A DNA stretch of 52,584 nt from Nitrospinaceae bacterium (GCA_029261555.1 JAJDBB010000043.1:1-52584), one strand, 5' to 3'; numbered from the stretch's first letter, positions 24,589 to 33,634 are shown. The notes: generated by a model not told the origin, from the letters alone. Program-made: numbers and translations.

Positions 24589-26586
24589 TTATTTCTTTTG
24601 ATCCGGAGACAGTTTGAGACGAGCTTCCAGTTCCTGGATGCTGTTACGGATTTGGCTCATGACCAAGCGGGTCTCGCTTTTCAAACCCTCCTCCGTCACA
24701 CCCTCCTTGTATTTGCCAAGGCCGGATATCTTTTTGCGAATGACGTCCAACTGACCTTCCAGACTCAGTCCGCGCTTTTCGCTGAAACTTTTGGTGATGG
24801 CTCCCTTGAGTCCCATCCCGTCGAAATGCTTGGTGATGGCCATCAACATGCGCTTGCGCGACAGATACTTCTTGCCCGCTTTCCAGTCCGCGATAGCCTG
24901 AAACACTTCCTTTTCGATAACGTCCGCGATGGCGCGGTAGTCGACGTCGTCCACCAGGTCGTGCACTTCGCCGGCCTTGGAGGATGAGGCGATTGCAAAA
25001 TCATAATCCAGGTCCGCGCCGTTTAGTTTTTGGGATTTCATTTGGCGGCCGACTTCCTCGGGGTAGAGGCGCGGATGCCAGACCTGAAATAGATATTCCT
25101 GGTTGACCAGGTCGCGAAACTCATATTCCCCGGCTTCGTTGGTTTGCGTGTAGTAGCCGTTGGGGACGACAAACACCGTTCCAATCATGTCTTTATGCAG
25201 GTTGCACCGCAAAATAACGGGACCGGGCTGCGTGAACCTGAGCGATTTCGAGCTTCCCCTCGCCATGGCTCCCAGGTTGAACTGGTTGTTCAGCGATTTC
25301 GAAAAAATATTGTGAACCTCTTTATCCTCGTTGGCGAAGACCACGGTTGATCCTACCTGTACCACAGAATGCGCAGGCGAGAACTGCAGGTTTTCCTGGG
25401 CGATTTTCAATTCCTGGACGGCTTGCCCCGGAACCTTTAATTTTGTTTTGGTTTCCAGGAAAACGATCGCGCCAGGTCCAATGGATTCCTTGTTCACTAA
25501 TACCTTTCCCTTGACGTCCGTCGAGGGACCCATTTCCTTGGAATTGGAGCCTTCCATTTTATGGCCCGAACCCTCGCTCTTTTTCTTCTCGTCCGAGGGC
25601 GTAAGTTTGGCCGTGGCGACAGGGGCTTTATCCCTCGCTTCCTTGGAAACTTTCGGACCCTTGTAGCGGCCAATGGCTTTTAGCATATCGACCACGAACG
25701 GCTTTTCAAATTCCTTGTCCAACTCGATGGCGCGTTCAAAATGCGGAGCCGCCTCGTCAACCTTGTTTTGCAGGCTCAACACGACGGCTATATTAAAATG
25801 AGCCTGGGCAAAATCCGGCTTGAGCTCAAGGGACTTTTCATACATTTTGGTTTCCCGAACGTATTGTTTTCTCTGGCCCAGCGCTTTACCAAGGTAGTTG
25901 TAGACCATGAAGTTGTCGGGGTCCAGATCGATGGTTTTCTCGAACAATTCGATCGCTGCGCCGGCGTCCTTGTCTTCGAGCTTTAGCATGCCCCAGTTGA
26001 ACAGGATTTCCGCGTCGTTTGGAGCCAACTCGTCGGCTTTGGCAAAACGCCGGTCCGCGCCCTTAAACTTTTTCTGCAACTTTAAAGCCGAGGCCCAGAT
26101 CGCCTGAATTTCCGGAGCCTCGGGACTCAACATTTCCGCCTTCTCGAACTCCAGTTCGGCGGTATTGAATTTTCCTTCCTCGACGAGCTTGATCGCCTGG
26201 TCCAGATGGACCAAGGCCTGGCGCGACACTTTGGGAAACGACGGGTCGGGAGTTTCGGCGGCTTTGACCACTTTGGGATCCGGCATTACCCGCCGGGTTT
26301 TTTCGGCGCTCTCGTTGGAAGACGCAGAGCCGTCCTCCTTGTTGGCCGAATTGGAGTCCGCAGAAGGCGTCGAGGCCGGCTCGGTTTGGCCCTGGTTGGA
26401 TACGGCGCTCGCCGGTTCGGTGGAATCTCCGCGCTTGTAAGCTTCCAGTTCGCCCGAGGGCTGGGAATAAATCATTGCGCCAAAGATGAGTCCAAACATG
26501 ACCGCGATAGCGATCACCGGCCCCAGCAACCCTTTGCCGCCTGCGGCTTCCTTGGCTTTTTGCGTCTGTTTTTTATTTTGTCCCAT
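24589..26586 (-). CDS. Membrane-anchored TPR protein with cupredoxin and carboxypeptidase-regulatory-like domains
   Basis: 665 aa. Residues 19-41 (GLLGPVIAIAVMFGLIFGAM) are one transmembrane anchor. A Ser/Glu-rich linker runs to about 115, four or five TPR units occupy 120-300 (HLDQAIKLVEEGKFNTAELE, MLKLEDKDAGAAIELFEKTI), and a cupredoxin domain spans about 358-475. The expected type 1 copper ligands are visible: H425 (NEDKEVHNIF), C461, H464 and M467 (LRCNLHKDMIGTVFV). A beta-sandwich follows (TNEAGEYEFRDLVNQEYLFQ) and a C-terminal helical part. It should sit on the periplasmic face and carry a single copper, possibly as electron carrier or copper sensor. No cytochrome or oxidase gene is adjacent. 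Confidence 0.82.
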   Translation of the reverse strand: MGQNKKQTQKAKEAAGGKGLLGPVIAIAVMFGLIFGAMIYSQPSGELEAYKRGDSTEPASAVSNQGQTEPASTPSADSNSANKEDGSASSNESAEKTRRVMPDPKVVKAAETPDPSFPKVSRQALVHLDQAIKLVEEGKFNTAELEFEKAEMLSPEAPEIQAIWASALKLQKKFKGADRRFAKADELAPNDAEILFNWGMLKLEDKDAGAAIELFEKTIDLDPDNFMVYNYLGKALGQRKQYVRETKMYEKSLELKPDFAQAHFNIAVVLSLQNKVDEAAPHFERAIELDKEFEKPFVVDMLKAIGRYKGPKVSKEARDKAPVATAKLTPSDEKKKSEGSGHKMEGSNSKEMGPSTDVKGKVLVNKESIGPGAIVFLETKTKLKVPGQAVQELKIAQENLQFSPAHSVVQVGSTVVFANEDKEVHNIFSKSLNNQFNLGAMARGSSKSLRFTQPGPVILRCNLHKDMIGTVFVVPNGYYTQTNEAGEYEFRDLVNQEYLFQVWHPRLYPEEVGRQMKSQKLNGADLDYDFAIASSSKAGEVHDLVDDVDYRAIADVIEKEVFQAIADWKAGKKYLSRKRMLMAITKHFDGMGLKGAITKSFSEKRGLSLEGQLDVIRKKISGLGKYKEGVTEEGLKSETRLVMSQIRNSIQELEARLKLSPDQKK

Positions 26587-26612
26587 GATGATAACTTTGC
26601 GTGAATGTTAAA

Positions 26613-26735
26613 GGATTGACGCCAGCGTGGCGCTGGGCGGGCAACGCCCGCTGGAAAAGTTTGAGATGCAAGCGCACCCTAGCTTGCAACGTCACTCTAA
26701 CAGCTTCGCCTATACCGCCTGGTTAGAGTTCGGAT
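26613..26735. repeat. Short-form repeat before the TPR-cupredoxin gene
   Basis: Palindrome CCAGCGTGGCGCTGG (26622-26636), adjoining stem GCGGGC/GCCCGC (26637-26651), then CTGGAAAAGTTTGAGATGCA and AGCGCACCCTAGCTTGC. It abuts the stop of fmdB-like gene, whose last residues lie in its right end. Confidence 0.75.
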
Positions 26736-26971
26736 CTCAATCGCGGAATGGGAAGATTAGGAATTTTTTTCCCCGGATAATCGTCTATGGTAGCCGGTTT
26801 ACCGCGCATCGTCGGTTCGCCCTGAATTTTGGACGCGAAGGTTGAGAGATTGCGGCGGACGTCTTCTGATCCGCACTCCTCGCAACGCGTCTCGTTCTGG
26901 TCGACCTTCGTCGATTGAAGCAAGGTAAAATCCTTCTGGCAGGAATCGCAATGATACTCGTACAACGGCAT
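26723..26971 (-). CDS. FmdB-type zinc ribbon protein
   Basis: 82 aa, typical length. MPLYEYHCDSCQKDFTLLQS and RCEECGSEDVRRNLS give the two CxxC knuckles of the FmdB family, a putative regulatory zinc ribbon. Function in bacteria is not settled. The protein ends NLPIPRLRSEL at a repeat boundary. Transcription is divergent from dcd; a promoter-like element lies at 27025-27054. Confidence 0.88.
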   Translation of the reverse strand: MPLYEYHCDSCQKDFTLLQSTKVDQNETRCEECGSEDVRRNLSTFASKIQGEPTMRGKPATIDDYPGKKIPNLPIPRLRSEL

Positions 26972-27024
26972 GAGGCGGAACCGAGTTATGAAAAATTATA
27001 GGTTGCATTCATTTGAGTAATGGG

Positions 27025-27054
27025 ATTAAATCATAGCACCAACTGGCCTGTCAA
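27025..27054 (-). promoter_or_regulatory. Sigma70-like promoter of the fmdB-like gene
   Basis: On the minus strand TTGACA (27054-27049), 18-bp spacer, TTTAAT (27030-27025). Start near 27018, about 47 nt before the ATG. Confidence 0.5.
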
Positions 27055-27140
27055 TTTTAAAAAATCCGCGGCAAATTCCTTTCCCGGACCTCAATTCAGA
27101 TATTCTTGTCTAGAAAACCGACCGTAAAGTTTTGGCGCCC

Positions 27141-28310
27141 ATGAGACCTCTGACCGCCAAGTCCCACCTTTCCCAAAACCTGGAAGACGTTCTGGAGGGA
27201 AAGTCGGGGTACTTGCCAAATCAATTAATCGAGCTTGCCTGTCACCAGGGAATCCTGCACGCGACGACTTCCTTTCTGGCCTCCCAGTTTCAACCCGTGA
27301 GCGTCGACCTGCGCCTGGGAGAAAAGGGCTACCGGATTCAAAGCAGTTTCCTGCCGGAGAACGATCCGGTGGAAACCAAGTTGAAGGATCTTCAGCTTTA
27401 CGAAGTGGACCTGCGCGACGGCGGGATTCTGGAAAAAGGCGCCATCTACCTCGTTCCTTTAAAGGAAGAGATGGATTTGCCCGCGTCGATTTGCGGCCGC
27501 ACCAATCCGAAAAGCTCCACCGGACGGCTGGACATGTTCACCCGCGTGATCGTGGACCGGGGCCACCGCTTCGATGAAATTCCCGGCGGGTATTGCGGTA
27601 AAATGTATCTGGAAATTATTCCCCGATCTTTTCCGGTGCGGGTCCGGGAAGGATTGTCGTTGAATCAGCTTCGTCTGTTTCACGGCGACGCGGAAATAGC
27701 GGACGCCGACCTGGCAACCCAATACCGCGAAACGCCGATCCTGTTTGCGCCTCAAGGCGGAGCCTTGCCGGTGGAGAAGGTGAAAGTCGACGGCGGACTG
27801 TTCATCGGCGTCGACCTGTGCGGGAAATCCAAAGACGACATTATCGCTTACAAGGCGAAAACCAACAGCTCCGTGATCGACCTGAGCAAAGTCCGGCATT
27901 ACGAACCGCTGGATTTTTGGGAGCCGATCTACCGCCAGAAAAAGAATCGCTTGATTTTGGAGCCGGAAAGTTTTTACATCATGGCGTCGCGGGAAAAGAT
28001 TTGCGTCTGGCCGGAACTGCTGGCGGAAATGATCGCCTACGAACCCAACAGCGGCGAGTTGCGGACGCATTACGCAGGGTTTTTTGATCCCGGATTCGGC
28101 TGGTCGGGCGGGCGGGCGCTCCATGGACAGGGAACCCGCGCCGTCATGGAAGTCCGACCGCACGACGTTCCCTTCATGGTGGAGGACGGGCAGACGTTTT
28201 GCCGCCTGAAATTTGAACGCGTGGTCGAAACGCCCAAACGCATTTATGGGAAGGAAATTAAATCCAATTACCATTCCCAGGAACTTGCGCTCAGCAAATA
28301 TTTTAAATAA
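27141..28310 (+). CDS. dcd: dCTP deaminase, long two-domain form
   Basis: 389 aa from the ATG at 27141; a TTG at 27132 is also in frame. Two dUTPase-like halves are seen. The first holds FQPVSVDLRLGEKGYRIQSS and CGRTNPKSSTGRLDMFTRVI; the second ends with FVPHDVPFM-like text, MVEDGQTFCRLKFERV and a Gly-rich loop (DPGFGWSGG). This matches the 360-400 aa 2'-deoxycytidine 5'-triphosphate deaminase type found in some proteobacteria, about twice the length of E. coli Dcd. It supplies dUTP for thymidylate synthesis. It is divergent from fmdB and followed by a gap of 79 bp before scpB. Confidence 0.85.
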   Translation: MRPLTAKSHLSQNLEDVLEGKSGYLPNQLIELACHQGILHATTSFLASQFQPVSVDLRLGEKGYRIQSSFLPENDPVETKLKDLQLYEVDLRDGGILEKGAIYLVPLKEEMDLPASICGRTNPKSSTGRLDMFTRVIVDRGHRFDEIPGGYCGKMYLEIIPRSFPVRVREGLSLNQLRLFHGDAEIADADLATQYRETPILFAPQGGALPVEKVKVDGGLFIGVDLCGKSKDDIIAYKAKTNSSVIDLSKVRHYEPLDFWEPIYRQKKNRLILEPESFYIMASREKICVWPELLAEMIAYEPNSGELRTHYAGFFDPGFGWSGGRALHGQGTRAVMEVRPHDVPFMVEDGQTFCRLKFERVVETPKRIYGKEIKSNYHSQELALSKYFK

Positions 28311-28389
28311 CTATTAATAAAGCGCCCTTCCGCAGGCTCAGGGTGACAGAAAATAAATCTGTAAAAAACTTTTTTAAGAAAGCTCCATC

Positions 28390-29052
28390 GTGGAACCAAA
28401 CGAATTAAAAGCCGTCGTGGAAAACCTCCTGCTCGCCTCAGACCAACCGGTCTCCGTCGAGCGCTTGCAGGAGACCTTTAAAGGCGAAGCCAAACGGCAG
28501 GAACTGGAAGACGCCCTCGAACAATTGAAGGCGGACTACGAAGGCAAGAACCTGCAAATCACCCAGGTGGCGGGCGGCATTCAATTGTGTACGCGGGGCG
28601 AATATTCCGAATGGATCCGGAAATTTCTCAAGCTGGACAAAACGTCGAAACTGTCTCAACCTGCGCTGGACGCCCTTTCCATCATCGCGTACAAGCAACC
28701 GCTGACCCGCGTGGAGGTGGAGGAGATTCGCGGCGTCGATTCGGCGGGCGTTATCAAGACCCTTTTGGAGAAGAAAGTGATCGCCCCCGGCGGGCGGAAA
28801 AAGGTTCCTGGTCGTCCCGTCATGTACCAGACCACGCAAAAGTTTCTCGAATATTTTGGTTTGCAAGACGTCAGCGACCTGCCGACGCTGGAAGACTTTA
28901 AAGAAGGCGAGTTGTTTGGCGACGCGGACCAGCCGGTGCAAACCGATCTGCCCTTTGGCGGGGTTGAAGCCGACCCTGCGGCTCCGGAAAATCCCGGTTC
29001 AATAGAAGGCGACGGCCCGGATGAAACAGAAGAAGCGTCCACGACCGGCTAA
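28390..29052 (+). CDS. scpB: Segregation and condensation protein B
   Basis: 220 aa with a GTG start. Two winged-helix domains: LKAVVENLLLASDQPVSVER, LQITQVAGGIQLCTRGEYSE, then LSQPALDALSIIAYKQPLTR, VEVEEIRGVDSAGVIKTLLE and VPGRPVMYQTTQKFLEYFGL. These are diagnostic for ScpB, the kleisin-associated subunit of the SMC condensin. The C-terminal 40 residues are acidic and disordered. scpA, usually just upstream, is absent here. It leads an operon with rluB (22-bp gap). Confidence 0.95.
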   Translation: MEPNELKAVVENLLLASDQPVSVERLQETFKGEAKRQELEDALEQLKADYEGKNLQITQVAGGIQLCTRGEYSEWIRKFLKLDKTSKLSQPALDALSIIAYKQPLTRVEVEEIRGVDSAGVIKTLLEKKVIAPGGRKKVPGRPVMYQTTQKFLEYFGLQDVSDLPTLEDFKEGELFGDADQPVQTDLPFGGVEADPAAPENPGSIEGDGPDETEEASTTG

Positions 29053-29074
29053 TCCCAAATAGTTTCCCCTAATC

Positions 29075-29794
29075 ATGAAAATACGTTTACAAAAAATCAT
29101 CGCCAACGCAGGTCTCGGCTCCCGCCGGGAGGCGGAACGCTGGATCGCCGACGGCAAGGTGTTCGTTAACGACAAGCGCGTCGACGAATTGGGCTTCCTG
29201 GCCGATCCTGAAAAGGACTCGGTCAAAGTTCGAGGCAGAATAATGCCGCCGCCGCAGAAACCCGTCCACTTGATCTTTAACAAACCCGCCCGCTGCATCA
29301 CCACCACGCGCGACGACTCGGAGCGGCCCACCGTCATGGATTTTTTGAAAAAAGTTCCCGGTAGGGTTTTTCCCGTGGGGCGGCTGGACTACAACACACA
29401 AGGGCTTTTGCTGTTCACCAACGACGGAGAACTGGCCGAAAAACTTCTGTCGCCTAAATGCGGAGTCAAGAGGTTGTACGAAGTCAAAGTCCGCGGCGTG
29501 ATCGAGAAAAAGGCCATGGCCTGGCTCGCCAGAGGCGTATCCCTGGACAAACGGCGCACCGCGCCGATTGAAACGACGGTGATACGGAAGAGCGGAAAAA
29601 ATACTTTTCTTTCCATGACCCTGGTCGAAGGCAAAAACCGCCACATCCGCCGGGTGTGCGAAAAAATCGGCCATCCCGTGGTGAAGCTCAGGCGCATCGG
29701 TTTCGGGTCCTTGAGCCTGGACGATCTTCCTCTGGGAGCGTACCGCTACTTGTCGCCGCGAGAGGTTCGCAAACTCCGGGCGCTGGCGCCCTGA
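29075..29794 (+). CDS. rluB: 23S rRNA pseudouridine synthase (RluB/RsuA family)
   Basis: 239 aa. The N-terminal S4 RNA-binding domain (LQKIIANAGLGSRREAERWI, DGKVFVNDKRVDELG) precedes the synthase core with catalytic D105 in FPVGRLDYNTQGLLLFTNDG. LVEGKNRHIRRVCEKIGHPV and LRRIGFGSLSLDDLPLGAYR are family blocks. RluB modifies U2605 in E. coli 23S rRNA; pairing with scpB is common across bacteria and supports the call over RsuA. Confidence 0.93.
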   Translation: MKIRLQKIIANAGLGSRREAERWIADGKVFVNDKRVDELGFLADPEKDSVKVRGRIMPPPQKPVHLIFNKPARCITTTRDDSERPTVMDFLKKVPGRVFPVGRLDYNTQGLLLFTNDGELAEKLLSPKCGVKRLYEVKVRGVIEKKAMAWLARGVSLDKRRTAPIETTVIRKSGKNTFLSMTLVEGKNRHIRRVCEKIGHPVVKLRRIGFGSLSLDDLPLGAYRYLSPREVRKLRALAP

Positions 29795-29797
29795 TTC

Positions 29798-30796
29798 ATG
29801 CCCCGCTCTCAACACAGATGGGTTTTCATTTTCCTCTTCACGCTTGCGGGCCTGACCGCATTGGCCCTGGCTTCGCCCCACGAACTCCTCGCGCAAAATA
29901 AATTTCAATCCATTTATGAAGTCCGCACCGACGCCAAGGCCGTCGGCGGAAATTACGTCAAGGCCCGGAAAAAGGCGTTGAACGCCGCCATGCGCCTGGC
30001 CCTGGAGGAAAGCATTAAAAACATTATCGGTCCGGAGGAATACGAGGTCGGTCCGGCGCGTTTCCGCAGTCTTCTCGTCAACGCCGCGTACTACGTGCAC
30101 AGTTACCGCTATCTCGACGCCTACGACAACCTGGAAGCCGGAACCAGCGAGGTGAATGTGGAGGTCACTCTGTACAGCCAGGCGCTTCGCCAGAAACTTT
30201 CCGCTATGGGAATTTTTTCCGGAATAGCCAAGCCTCGGTCAGTGGCGATTTTGATCAATGAAAAGGGGTTGGCTGATTCTGACTACATTCCTTTTTGGGA
30301 CCTGGCGCCGGTCTCCGAAGGTTTTATGATAAAGTTTTTCCAGGAGGCGGAGATTTTAATTGTTCGCCGACAAGATATCGGCGACGCCATTCAATCGAAA
30401 AACCTGTTGAAAGCGGCGCAGGGAGACATAGGTGCGGCAGTGAGCATCGGTTCCCAAACCGGGGCCAATATTGTTATTGTGGGTAGCGCGGTCACCCGCC
30501 CATTGGGAGACCTCGCGCAACCCGGACCCAAAACCATACAGGTGAGTTTGAGCCTCAAGGCGATCTCCGCCATGGAATCCAAAGTGGTGGCGGCGAAAAG
30601 CGAGTTCGCCACGGCGCGCGCGCTTAATGGCCGGCAAGCGGAATCGGAAGCCTACGAAAAGGCGAGCCGCAAATTGTCCGGATTTTTCCTGAGTTCGATC
30701 CGCCGGTTCTGGGAACCCAAGGTCGCCCAACCGGGAGCTCCTGTGTCGAAACCCACGCCGCAACCGGGAACGCCGGGGTTTATGGAGGACATGTAA
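29798..30796 (+). CDS. Exported protein of unknown function, FlgT-N-like features
   Basis: 332 aa, starting 3 bp after rluB. Residues 5-32 make a signal peptide (WVFIFLFTLAGLTALALASP, then ELLAQ). The mature start VRTDAKAVGGNYVKARKKAL with ALNAAMRLALEESIKNIIGP resembles the N-terminal fold of FlgT and related periplasmic proteins in which an amphipathic helix follows a short strand. A middle alpha/beta part (SVAILINEKGLADSDYIPFW, AEILIVRRQDIGDAIQ, TGANIVIVGSAVT) looks like a TolB-N or LpoB-type fold. No flagellar genes are nearby. Role unknown; probably periplasmic. The C-terminus is Pro-rich. Confidence 0.65.
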   Translation: MPRSQHRWVFIFLFTLAGLTALALASPHELLAQNKFQSIYEVRTDAKAVGGNYVKARKKALNAAMRLALEESIKNIIGPEEYEVGPARFRSLLVNAAYYVHSYRYLDAYDNLEAGTSEVNVEVTLYSQALRQKLSAMGIFSGIAKPRSVAILINEKGLADSDYIPFWDLAPVSEGFMIKFFQEAEILIVRRQDIGDAIQSKNLLKAAQGDIGAAVSIGSQTGANIVIVGSAVTRPLGDLAQPGPKTIQVSLSLKAISAMESKVVAAKSEFATARALNGRQAESEAYEKASRKLSGFFLSSIRRFWEPKVAQPGAPVSKPTPQPGTPGFMEDM

Positions 30797-30800
30797 AACG

Positions 30801-31868
30801 ATGGAGTCTGCGGAAAAAAACAGATGGTTTTACTGGACCCTGGCGGGCGGCGCGGCTCTCCTGGTTTTTCTCTATTACGCCCGGAACGCGATCGCGCCTT
30901 TTGCCGTCGCTTACGCCCTCGCCTATCTGCTCGACCCGCTGGTCGATAAAATCGAAAGCAAAAAATTTCCCCGCACGCCGGCAATCCTGCTTTTACTGGC
31001 CGGGTTGTTCGGCTTTTTGTTTGTGTTGGGAATCGTCCTGATTCCGCTCCTGCAATTGCAAGTGCATCAACTGGTCGACAACCTGCCCAATTACATCGGC
31101 GTCGTCAAGGAATGGATCAAGCCCCTGCTGGATCAGATTGCCGGGCTGAACGCGGCGCGCATTCAACAATTCATGGAAGAGGGTCTGCAGAAATTTGGGC
31201 AACTACCAATGAAGGTCGTCCAGTCGGCGTCGACCTTTGTGTGGAAATCCATTTCCGGACTGTTGAACGTCTTGCTGGCGCTGTTCAATCTGATCGTCAT
31301 CCCCGTGGTCATGTTTTATTTACTGCGCGACTTTGACGAGATCAACCGCCGCGCCGCCGAGTTGATCCCTCCCCGGTATCGCGAAAAAGCCCTGGACGTC
31401 CTGCGCGAGATCGACCAGGTGATGTCCAAATTCGTGCGCGGTCAAATGATGGTCGCGACGTTAATGGCGCTTCTGTACAGTTCCGGATTGTACCTGTCCG
31501 GAACGCCGCTCAGCCTGTTCATCGGCGCGGCGGCGGGATACGCAAACCTCGTTCCTTATCTGGGGCTGGTCGTGGGATTTATACCCGCCGTTCTCCTCAC
31601 ATTTTTACAACATCAGGAACTCATGCCGCTGGTCGGCGTCGTCGTCACTTTCGCCGCGGTGCAAAGCCTGGAGGGAATGGTCATCACCCCAAAAATTGTA
31701 GGCGACGAGATCGGCCTGCATCCCGTGATCATCATGCTCGCGGTCCTGGTCGGCGCAGAGTTCTTTGGGATACTGGGGATCGTGCTCGCGGTGCCCGCCA
31801 CAGCCGCCCTCAACGTGTTGTTCGCCCGCGGCCTCGCCGCCTACAAAAAATCCAAAATGTATGCCTGA
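30801..31868 (+). CDS. AI-2E family transporter (PerM-like permease)
   Basis: 355 aa, 4 bp after the preceding gene. About eight hydrophobic helices: FYWTLAGGAALLVFLYYARN, AVAYALAYLLDPLVDKIE, PAILLLLAGLFGFLFVLGIV, then the long periplasmic helix pair and GAAAGYANLVPYLGLVVGFI with VVVTFAAVQSLEGMVITPKI, which is the family signature. Family members export autoinducer-2 or act as Na/H antiporters; the substrate here is not known. Last gene of the scpB operon. Confidence 0.9.
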   Translation: MESAEKNRWFYWTLAGGAALLVFLYYARNAIAPFAVAYALAYLLDPLVDKIESKKFPRTPAILLLLAGLFGFLFVLGIVLIPLLQLQVHQLVDNLPNYIGVVKEWIKPLLDQIAGLNAARIQQFMEEGLQKFGQLPMKVVQSASTFVWKSISGLLNVLLALFNLIVIPVVMFYLLRDFDEINRRAAELIPPRYREKALDVLREIDQVMSKFVRGQMMVATLMALLYSSGLYLSGTPLSLFIGAAAGYANLVPYLGLVVGFIPAVLLTFLQHQELMPLVGVVVTFAAVQSLEGMVITPKIVGDEIGLHPVIIMLAVLVGAEFFGILGIVLAVPATAALNVLFARGLAAYKKSKMYA

Positions 31869-31933
31869 CCAGAGCGCCTTCTGGCAAACGCCCGCCAGCT
31901 TCAACCGTTTATCCTCCGGTTTCTAAATCAAAT

Positions 31934-31976
31934 TTAACTTTGTCCTAACAGAAGTCAAACACATCCCCGGTACTAT
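31934..31976 (+). promoter_or_regulatory. Pho-box-like triple direct repeat and -10 before the phosphate porin
   Basis: Three hexamers with exactly 11-bp period: TTAACT (31934-31939), CTAACA (31945-31950), CAAACA (31956-31961). Nine bases later comes TACTAT (31971-31976) as -10, with no good -35. This is the layout of PhoB/PhoP-activated promoters, and phoB is 6 kb away. The motif call is mine by eye. Confidence 0.5.
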
Positions 31977-32048
31977 CTCCTCAACTTTAATCATTACAAC
32001 GGACCGCTCATGTCACCATTATTTATCTGTTGGGAGGAGAAAACTGAA

Positions 32049-33407
32049 ATGAAAAAAATCTGTTTGGCGCTTGGGGTCGTATTGGTTTCCATAATCGCCG
32101 TAGGGTCGGTTCAGGCGCAGACGACTGATACGGAATTTCGCATACGCGCCTTGGAAGAAAAGCTGGATTCCCTGACGGGAGAGGACAAGAAAGTCAATTA
32201 CGACACGCACGGAGTTAAATCCACCAGCGCTATTAAAACGTCGTACGGAAAAAAAGGATTTCATTTCGAGACCGGCAACGGATTGTTTTCCACCAACTTG
32301 CAATGGCGCGCCCAGATGCGGTTTTCCAATCCCGGCGACGCCGACCCTCGTTCCCTGACGGCATTTGACGGCACCGGCGCCAACGGAACGGACACGAACA
32401 ATTTCGAGCTTCGCCGGGTTCGTATGAAAATAGGGGGGCACGGATATCAACCCTGGTTGAAATATTATTTTGAAGTCGATTTGCAACCGTCCAAAACCGT
32501 CACGGGCGCCGCGCTGGGCGACCGGACGCGAGTCATCGACTGGAGAATCGACGTGCAACCCTGGAGCTTTCTCGGCCTGCGGGTGGGCCAATGGAAAATC
32601 AACTACAACCGCGAGCGGGTGGACTCCTCCGGCCGCCAGCAGTTTGTGGAGCGCTCCATCGTCAACCGCATTTTCACTATCGACCGGCAAATCGGCGCCC
32701 TGTTGAAGGGCCGCCTGTTCAAAGGAACGCATGCAGACTTGCGCTACTACGGGGGCGTATTCAACGGCGAGGGCCGGGCGACGGACAACTTCGATACCAA
32801 CATGATGTGGATGGGCCGCTTGCAATGGAACTTTCTGGGCCGCGATTTAAAGTGGCGACAATCCGACGTCAAGCGCCACAAAAAAGCAGCGGGCAGTCTG
32901 GCCTTTGCCGCCGCGACCAACGACAGCCCCTGCACCCGCTGGAGTTCCTCCGGGTGCGGCAACTTGTCCGGCTTTTCGGGAATAGACGGGGCTACGGGGA
33001 CGGACAAATTTCAGACCAATCAATACGTACAGGAATTTGCCTTCAAATACAAAGGACTGTCCATCCAGGAAGAGTACCACTGGAAAGATATCGACGATCA
33101 CGACGGATTGGATTACGACTTTGAAGGATCGTACGCCCAGGTGGGATACTTCTTTAACGAAATCATCAAAGCCGTGCCCGAACAATTGGAACTGGCTTTC
33201 CGCTACGCCTTCGTCGACGAACCGGACAGTTCTTCCCTCGCGCAGACCAACAACCGGGAAGAATTCACCGTCGCCGCGAATTACTTCATCGCGGGGCATA
33301 ACAACAAAGTCACCGCGGACGTTTCCTATCTGACCATCGACGACGCCTCGTCGGGCCGGTTTGAAGATGACGCCCGCTTCCGTCTGCAATGGGATATTTC
33401 CTTCTAG
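32049..33407 (+). CDS. Phosphate-selective porin (OprO/OprP family)
   Basis: 452 aa from the ATG at 32049, which has GGGAGGAG 11-18 nt upstream; a frame from 32010 is open but would spoil the signal peptide. Residues 1-23 (MKKICLALGVVLVSIIAVGS) are a signal peptide. A short coiled coil follows (TDTEFRIRALEEKLDSLTGE), then a 16-strand-type barrel (NLQWRAQMRFSNP, YYFEVDLQPSK, RVGQWKINYNRERVDSSGRQ, DARFRLQWDISF with terminal Phe). The outer-membrane trimer of this family passes phosphate or pyrophosphate under starvation. Position beside DUF47-Pit and phoBR supports a phosphate role. A repeat begins right after the stop. Confidence 0.88.
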   Translation: MKKICLALGVVLVSIIAVGSVQAQTTDTEFRIRALEEKLDSLTGEDKKVNYDTHGVKSTSAIKTSYGKKGFHFETGNGLFSTNLQWRAQMRFSNPGDADPRSLTAFDGTGANGTDTNNFELRRVRMKIGGHGYQPWLKYYFEVDLQPSKTVTGAALGDRTRVIDWRIDVQPWSFLGLRVGQWKINYNRERVDSSGRQQFVERSIVNRIFTIDRQIGALLKGRLFKGTHADLRYYGGVFNGEGRATDNFDTNMMWMGRLQWNFLGRDLKWRQSDVKRHKKAAGSLAFAAATNDSPCTRWSSSGCGNLSGFSGIDGATGTDKFQTNQYVQEFAFKYKGLSIQEEYHWKDIDDHDGLDYDFEGSYAQVGYFFNEIIKAVPEQLELAFRYAFVDEPDSSSLAQTNNREEFTVAANYFIAGHNNKVTADVSYLTIDDASSGRFEDDARFRLQWDISF

Positions 33408-33531
33408 CCAGGCAAGCGCCTGGAGGCAGATAATGTAACGTTTCTGGAAAACGCTACGGGCAAAGGTGAGTTTGTATCTCAAACTCTTCTACCGGGCATT
33501 GCCCGGCCAGGCAAGCGCCTGGAGGCAGATA
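33407..33531. repeat. Short-form repeat flanked by perfect 26-bp direct repeats
   Basis: The 26-bp sequence beginning GCCAGGCAAGCGCCTGGAGG occurs at 33407-33432 and again at 33506-33531. Between them is the reverse-oriented body (TAATGTAACGTTTCTGG, GGTGAGTTTGTATCTCAAAC) and the palindrome CCGGGCATTGCCCGG. It begins at the last base of the porin stop codon. Confidence 0.85.
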
Positions 33532-33584
33532 GATATCTAATAACAGCACGTAACCGGCGGCTAATTGAGCCGCGTTTTACGGGT

Positions 33585-33634
33585 CAGAGTCGAGGGGGTT
33601 CCTCCAACCCTCTTCTCTGGCCTTTCTTTTTTTT
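33585..33634 (+). terminator. Probable intrinsic terminator of the porin gene
   Basis: CAGAG...GAGGGGGTT pairs with AACCCTC...CTCTG around the loop CCTCC, with a small bulge, followed by CCTTTCTTTTTTTT (33621-33634). Confidence 0.6.
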
